Origin: an uncultured Eubacteriales bacterium | GTDB lineage: Bacteria; Bacillota; Clostridia; Lachnospirales; Lachnospiraceae | Direction of reading: 5' to 3' | Length of the DNA: 8,810 nucleotides | Assembly (NCBI GenBank): GCA_900313775.1 | Contig: OMSP01000227.1 | Location: 1 to 8,810 of the forward strand | Shown: in pieces, positions 6,127 to 8,810 of the stretch | How the letters are laid out: each line of letters starts with the position of its first letter | How positions within the stretch are numbered: position 1 is the stretch's first letter | Program-made: the position numbers and the translations under genes | The notes under the pieces: model-generated | What the model was told of the DNA's origin: nothing | The model's input: the letters and a program-made list of their open reading frames with translations, nothing else | The model's database searches: none

Positions 6127-6200
6127 GTGCGCGTAGCTCAGCTGGATAGAGCGTCTGGCTACGGACCAGAAGGTCGGGAGTTCGAATCTTCTCGCGCACG
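6127..6200 (+). tRNA. tRNA-Arg, anticodon ACG
   Basis: A 74-base class I tRNA. The acceptor GTGCGCG pairs with CGCGCAC and the discriminator is G. The D-arm is GCTC/GAGC. The anticodon stem TCTGG/CCAGA encloses loop CTACGGA, giving ACG (6161-6163). The T-arm GGGAG-TTCGAAT-CTTCT includes two G-U pairs. CCA is not encoded. In bacteria this tRNA is the standard substrate of TadA, which makes inosine 34 so that it reads CGU, CGC and CGA. CGC and CGT are the common Arg codons in the neighbouring genes. Confidence 0.96.
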
Positions 6201-6204
6201 TTCG

Positions 6205-6240
6205 TAGCCTTGTGAATGTCTTCGCAAGGCTATTTCTTTC
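6205..6240 (+). terminator. Intrinsic terminator after tRNA-Arg
   Basis: TAGCCTTG (6205-6212) pairs perfectly with CAAGGCTA (6225-6232) across a 12-base loop, and is followed by TTTCTTTC (6233-6240). It begins five bases after the tRNA and ends the tRNA unit. Confidence 0.75.
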
Positions 6241-6290
6241 AGGGTATTTCTGACAAACGGATTCGGTTTTTAAAATAGGAGGTCTTACTT

Positions 6291-7520
6291 ATGAAGAGAA
6301 ATGTGATCGTCGGTCAATCAGGTGGTCCGACATCGGCTATTAACTCATCTTTAGCAGGCGTCTACACCACAGCTAAAGAGCGCGGTGCCAAGAAAGTATA
6401 CGGCATGCGTCATGGCATCCAGGGTCTGATCAAGGGCGATGTCGTCGATATGTCCCGGTACATCAAGCATGACCTGCATGTCGAATTGCTGCGCCGGACA
6501 CCGGCGGCATTTCTGGGATCCTGCCGCTTTAAGCTCCCCGAGATCCACGAGGACAAGGAGCTCTATGACAAGATCTTTGATCAGCTCCACGAGCTCGATA
6601 TTGAAGCCTTTATCTATATCGGCGGAAACGACTCGATGGATACCATCAAGAAACTCTCAGATTATGCGCTGCTTACGGGCAGCGATATCAAGTTCGTCGG
6701 ATGTCCGAAGACGATCGACAACGATCTGGCTCTGACGGACCACACTCCGGGTTACGGCAGCGCAGCCAAGTATATCGGTACTTCTATCAAAGAGGTCATC
6801 CGCGATGCGATGAGCCAGGAGTACCCCAAAGGTATCGCGACGGTCGTCGAGGTCATGGGCCGCGACGCGGGCTGGCTGACCGGCGCCTCCTGCCTGGCAG
6901 AAGGAGAGGATAACGAGGGACCCGATGCCATGTATCTTCCCGAGGTTCCCTTTGATCTTGATCTGTTCCTGAAAAAAGCCAAGAAAGCACTCGACGAGAA
7001 GGGCTATACCGTAGTCGCGGTCTCGGAAGGTGTGCGCACCAAAGAGGGCAAATATGTCTGTGAGATGGGCGCTGACAGCGGTTTTGTGGATGCTTTCGGT
7101 CACAAGCAGCTGTCCGGTACAGCCAGCTTCCTGTGTTCCTATCTGGCCGGAAAGCTCGGCTGCAAGACCCGCGCTATAGAGTTGTCCACGCTGCAGAGAG
7201 CCGCGTCCCATCTGGCTTCCCGTATCGATATCATCGAGGCGGGGCAGATCGGCGGAGCATCTGTCAAGGCTGCCGACGAGGGCAGCACGGGCGTGATGGT
7301 CGTTTTTGAGCGCGAGTCCGATGATCCGTACCAGTGCCATACAGCGGTCAAGGATGTCCATAAGATCGCGAACGAAGAACGTCTCGTCCCGCGCAAGTGG
7401 ATCAACAAAGAGGGCACCTATGTGACTGATGAATTCCGCACCTATGTCGAGCCGCTGATCCAGGGCGATCTGTGGCCGATCATGGTCGGAGGTATCCCGC
7501 GCCACCTGTATATGGATTGA
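6291..7520 (+). CDS. pfp: PPi-dependent 6-phosphofructokinase
   Basis: Cytoplasmic enzyme of the PfkA superfamily that reversibly phosphorylates fructose 6-phosphate using pyrophosphate. Visible are the N-terminal GQSGGPTSAIN (8-18), IGGNDSMD (110-117), CPKTIDNDL (138-146) with the presumed catalytic Asp143, MGRDAGWLTG (189-198), SEG (245-247) and LQR (301-303). Asp114 and Lys140 occupy the two positions (Gly104 and Gly124 in E. coli PfkA) that decide donor choice; Asp and Lys there block ATP and accept PPi. The 409 residues exceed the roughly 320 of short ATP-PFKs, as in longer PPi-PFK clades. AGGAGG (6277-6282) is eight bases before the ATG. No good promoter is visible between the tRNA-Arg terminator and the start, so it may rely on readthrough. 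Its neighbour across the tRNA, hppA, also consumes PPi. Confidence 0.93.
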   Translation: MKRNVIVGQSGGPTSAINSSLAGVYTTAKERGAKKVYGMRHGIQGLIKGDVVDMSRYIKHDLHVELLRRTPAAFLGSCRFKLPEIHEDKELYDKIFDQLHELDIEAFIYIGGNDSMDTIKKLSDYALLTGSDIKFVGCPKTIDNDLALTDHTPGYGSAAKYIGTSIKEVIRDAMSQEYPKGIATVVEVMGRDAGWLTGASCLAEGEDNEGPDAMYLPEVPFDLDLFLKKAKKALDEKGYTVVAVSEGVRTKEGKYVCEMGADSGFVDAFGHKQLSGTASFLCSYLAGKLGCKTRAIELSTLQRAASHLASRIDIIEAGQIGGASVKAADEGSTGVMVVFERESDDPYQCHTAVKDVHKIANEERLVPRKWINKEGTYVTDEFRTYVEPLIQGDLWPIMVGGIPRHLYMD

Positions 7521-7529
7521 TCAGACCGG

Positions 7530-7549
7530 TTTCGGCTGCTTTCGGTCAA
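7530..7549 (+). repeat. Two 10-base repeats, TTTCGG type
   Basis: TTTCGGCTGC (7530-7539) is followed directly by TTTCGGTCAA (7540-7549). They share TTTCGG at a 10-base period, in the untranslated tail of the phosphofructokinase gene. Two short imperfect copies may be chance. Confidence 0.4.
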
Positions 7550-7552
7550 AGA

Positions 7553-7582
7553 CTGTCGAAAACTGTCGATAAATGTCGATAA
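7553..7582 (+). repeat. Three tandem 10-base repeats, TGTCGA type
   Basis: CTGTCGAAAA (7553-7562), CTGTCGATAA (7563-7572) and ATGTCGATAA (7573-7582) are contiguous, 10 bases each, with the shared core TGTCGA. The last copy touches the terminator. The tract could be a slippage product or closely phased protein sites; nothing in the sequence decides between them. Confidence 0.65.
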
Positions 7583-7584
7583 AT

Positions 7585-7632
7585 AATGATGGATTTCGCA
7601 TGGACATGCCATGCGGAATCCATTATTTTTTT
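7585..7632 (+). terminator. Strong intrinsic terminator after the phosphofructokinase gene
   Basis: A 19-pair stem (7585-7603 with 7609-7627, two G-U pairs) closes on the loop ACATG and runs into a tract of seven T (7626-7632). It is the most canonical terminator in the window and isolates the following gene from pfp. Confidence 0.88.
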
Positions 7633-7671
7633 GGCATATTCGCATATTGACAGACAGAGAAGGAGGCAGTT

Positions 7672-8466
7672 ATGCAGAAAGAAACAAAAAACTATGCAAT
7701 CGTCACTTATTCATGTCGCGGATCGCAGATTGAAGAGAGTAAAGGCCGAGTGGAGGGCGTGCGGCTGCTGGACTGGATACGCGATGGCGGCGTGAAAGAT
7801 GAGAAGACGGCAGTCACGGCAGCCGGGCAGTTGATAGAACTGTTGAGGCGTCGGGCTCTCTCCGGCTCGCAGACGATGCGCGGTCATGTCGATCCCTATA
7901 TCTTTGTGGTCGATACAGAAGAGCGTATCAGACTGCTGGATCTGCAGGCGGAAAGCAATCAGGCGGCAGTGCGCAAGATACAGACTGCTTCAGTCATGCG
8001 CTATTTCACGCCTGAAGGGTTTCCGGATGTCGATACGGAAGGTGCAGAAGTCTATGGCTTTGCACGCGTCATGCAGTTTGCTCTGGAATACGGACCGGCC
8101 GGAAAGCGGATGGGACGCACGACCAAAGTCAGATGGCGCCGTTTCCTTGACCGCTGCATGTCAAAAGGCATTCGCGGCATCAGGGATTTCGACAGGGCAC
8201 AGCGCGTTTTCAGATCTGTCGGCAGGATCAGAGGTACCGGAAGAAGCGGCAAAGCGCCCCGCGCCCGCAGACCGCTGCTTGTCGCAGCCTGTGTACTGAG
8301 TGCGATCCTTTTGATAAAGAAGGGTGTTTATGACCAGAGCGTGTCCAATGAACTGGTCAGACAGGATCAGATCCGGATGACCGGTCAGATACAGGAACTG
8401 GAGGAGTCAGTCGCCGAACTGCGTGATGATCAGAAAAAACTTGCCGGCGAGATCGAAAAGCAGTAA
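7672..8466 (+). CDS. Membrane-anchored protein with a degenerate kinase-like domain (putative pseudokinase)
   Basis: I do not recognise a named family. The 264 residues show three parts. Residues about 50-185 resemble the C-lobe of a Ser/Thr protein kinase: HVDPYIFVVD...IRLLDLQ (72-92) lies where kinases have HRDLKPEN and DFG, YFTPEGFPD (111-119) where they have the APE motif, and AEVYGFARVMQFALEYG (125-141) resembles the following DIYSLG helix. The catalytic Asp, the Asn and DFG are missing and there is no N-lobe with a Gly-rich loop, so phosphotransfer is unlikely. A basic stretch (186-200) precedes one short membrane segment (201-215). Residues 222-264 look like a Glu/Gln/Arg-rich coiled coil. 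AAGGAGG lies five bases before the ATG. No clear promoter is seen upstream. An EssB-like pseudokinase fold is an alternative, but no type VII secretion gene is in view. Confidence 0.8.
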   Translation: MQKETKNYAIVTYSCRGSQIEESKGRVEGVRLLDWIRDGGVKDEKTAVTAAGQLIELLRRRALSGSQTMRGHVDPYIFVVDTEERIRLLDLQAESNQAAVRKIQTASVMRYFTPEGFPDVDTEGAEVYGFARVMQFALEYGPAGKRMGRTTKVRWRRFLDRCMSKGIRGIRDFDRAQRVFRSVGRIRGTGRSGKAPRARRPLLVAACVLSAILLIKKGVYDQSVSNELVRQDQIRMTGQIQELEESVAELRDDQKKLAGEIEKQ

Positions 8467-8488
8467 AAAGACAGTCAAACACAAGATA

Positions 8489-8517
8489 TGGACATTATTG
8501 CCGTCTTGTACTATAAT
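8489..8517 (+). promoter_or_regulatory. Sigma-A promoter upstream of the last gene
   Basis: TGGACA (8489-8494), a 17-base spacer and perfect TATAAT (8512-8517), starting 23 bases after the pseudokinase stop codon. Transcription from about 8524 would give a leader near 100 bases before the ATG at 8627. No terminator separates the two genes. Confidence 0.7.
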
Positions 8518-8555
8518 AAACAAGTCTATATTGAATATGGCGGAGTCTGGGCTGA

Positions 8556-8607
8556 TTTGCAAAATATTACAAACATGTTACAATCATGTTACGCGATGTT
8601 TTGCAAG
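8556..8607 (+). repeat. Inverted repeat enclosing a direct repeat in a leader
   Basis: TTGCAAAA (8557-8564) and TTTTGCAA (8599-8606) are perfect inverse copies; with flanking and inner G-U and A-U pairs the stem reaches 13 pairs (8556-8568 with 8595-8607). The loop holds two copies of ATGTTAC (8575-8581 and 8586-8592), 11 bases apart. The 3' arm ends just before GGGGCAGG (8609-8616), the likely ribosome site of the next gene. It could be an RNA switch or a regulator-binding site. Confidence 0.55.
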
Positions 8608-8626
8608 CGGGGCAGGCTTAAATGCT

Positions 8627-8810
8627 ATGGTACCAAAACGCATCACACAGATCGCGATGGATGAGATTGCCCGACGCTTTCATTTCAGCCTGGCCGGATA
8701 TGATCTGAACGGCGGCCAAATGGCAAGCGCGGGGGGAGATGTAAGGGGACTGTCTGCAGAAGATCTGCGCCGGTTCGCACATTCGAAAAAGACCAGAGTG
8801 ACAGCAGGGG
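8627..8810 (+). CDS. Unidentified protein, 5' end only (possible sensor domain of a regulator)
   Basis: An open frame of 61 codons from ATG 8627 runs off the window end. I do not recognise the family with certainty. The start ITQIAMDEIARRFHF (residues 6-20), then SLAGYDLNGGQMASAGGDVR (21-40), resembles the opening helix and the 'D-x-x-G...AS-G-D' strand pair of CdaR/PucR-like sugar-diacid recognition domains, which would make this a transcription regulator; this is a weak pattern match. The ribosome site GGGGCAGG (8609-8616) is poorer than those of its neighbours. The ATG at 8622 opens a frame that stops at codon 29. A consensus-like promoter and structured leader upstream support a real gene. 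Confidence 0.6.
   Translation, partial: MVPKRITQIAMDEIARRFHFSLAGYDLNGGQMASAGGDVRGLSAEDLRRFAHSKKTRVTAG

Noticed and set aside
5375..6199. Minus-strand frame of 274 codons over hppA, a terminator and tRNA-Arg
   Set aside because: It crosses a tRNA and a terminator hairpin, and its residues (rich in Arg, Asp and His) look like an antisense shadow.
6250..6276. CTGACA/TAAAAT as a promoter for pfp
   Set aside because: The spacer is only 15 bases and the start would fall at or after the ribosome binding site.
6657..7505. Minus-strand frame of 282 codons opposite the phosphofructokinase gene
   Set aside because: Antisense to a well-supported enzyme, with no ribosome site or family resemblance.
7647..7675. 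TTGACA (7647-7652) as a promoter for the pseudokinase gene
   Set aside because: Its -10 would fall on the start codon at 7672, so the transcript would lack the ribosome binding site.
8467..8511. Terminator after the pseudokinase gene (ACAAGA/TCTTGT)
   Set aside because: The stem has only six pairs with a 17-base loop and no U-run, and it lies within the next promoter.
1..8810. CRISPR array, insertion sequence, phage attachment site or prophage genes
   Set aside because: No regularly spaced repeats, transposase or integrase frames, or tRNA-end duplications were seen.

Overview
The window looks like a chromosomal housekeeping region of a low-to-mid-GC Gram-positive anaerobe (Bacillota, probably class Clostridia). 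The reasons are strong AGGAGG ribosome binding sites on nearly every gene, textbook sigma-A promoters with 17-base spacers, the infC-rpmI-rplT operon behind an L20-type attenuator leader, a GlpK and PlsY of Bacillota type, and a membrane pyrophosphatase next to a PPi-dependent phosphofructokinase. No insertion sequence, phage gene, integrase or CRISPR array is visible. I cannot name the species from sequence alone.

Layout. Bases 1-125 (minus) are the 5' end of a uracil permease gene, diverging from glpK across a 149-base intergenic region with a promoter on each strand. glpK (275-1768) and plsY (1784-2428) form a pair: GlpK makes glycerol 3-phosphate and PlsY acylates it in the first step of membrane phospholipid synthesis. 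The promoter of the next operon starts in the plsY stop codon. It drives a leader of about 150 bases with a terminator/antiterminator switch, then infC (IF3, starting at ATT 2631), rpmI (L35) and rplT (L20).

Next come a tRNA-Leu with the unusual anticodon AAG (3809-3893), a strong hairpin terminator, and hppA (3995-6010), a membrane ion-pumping pyrophosphatase with a perfect consensus promoter whose -10 lies in a 16-base palindrome. A 30-base palindromic terminator follows, then tRNA-Arg(ACG) (6127-6200) with its own promoter and terminator, and then a PPi-dependent phosphofructokinase (6291-7520). Both tRNAs have A at wobble position 34, so both would need adenosine-to-inosine deamination. 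The two PPi enzymes suggest a glycolysis and membrane-energy economy built on pyrophosphate.

The last quarter is less ordinary. After a 10-base-period repeat tract and a strong terminator lies a 264-residue protein (7672-8466) that I read as a truncated pseudokinase: a degenerate protein-kinase C-lobe, one membrane segment and a C-terminal coiled coil. A promoter and a structured leader then precede a gene cut by the window end (8627-8810), possibly the sensor domain of a regulator. The pseudokinase and this downstream unit are the best candidates for something undescribed. The rest is well-known core biology with a few notable variations.
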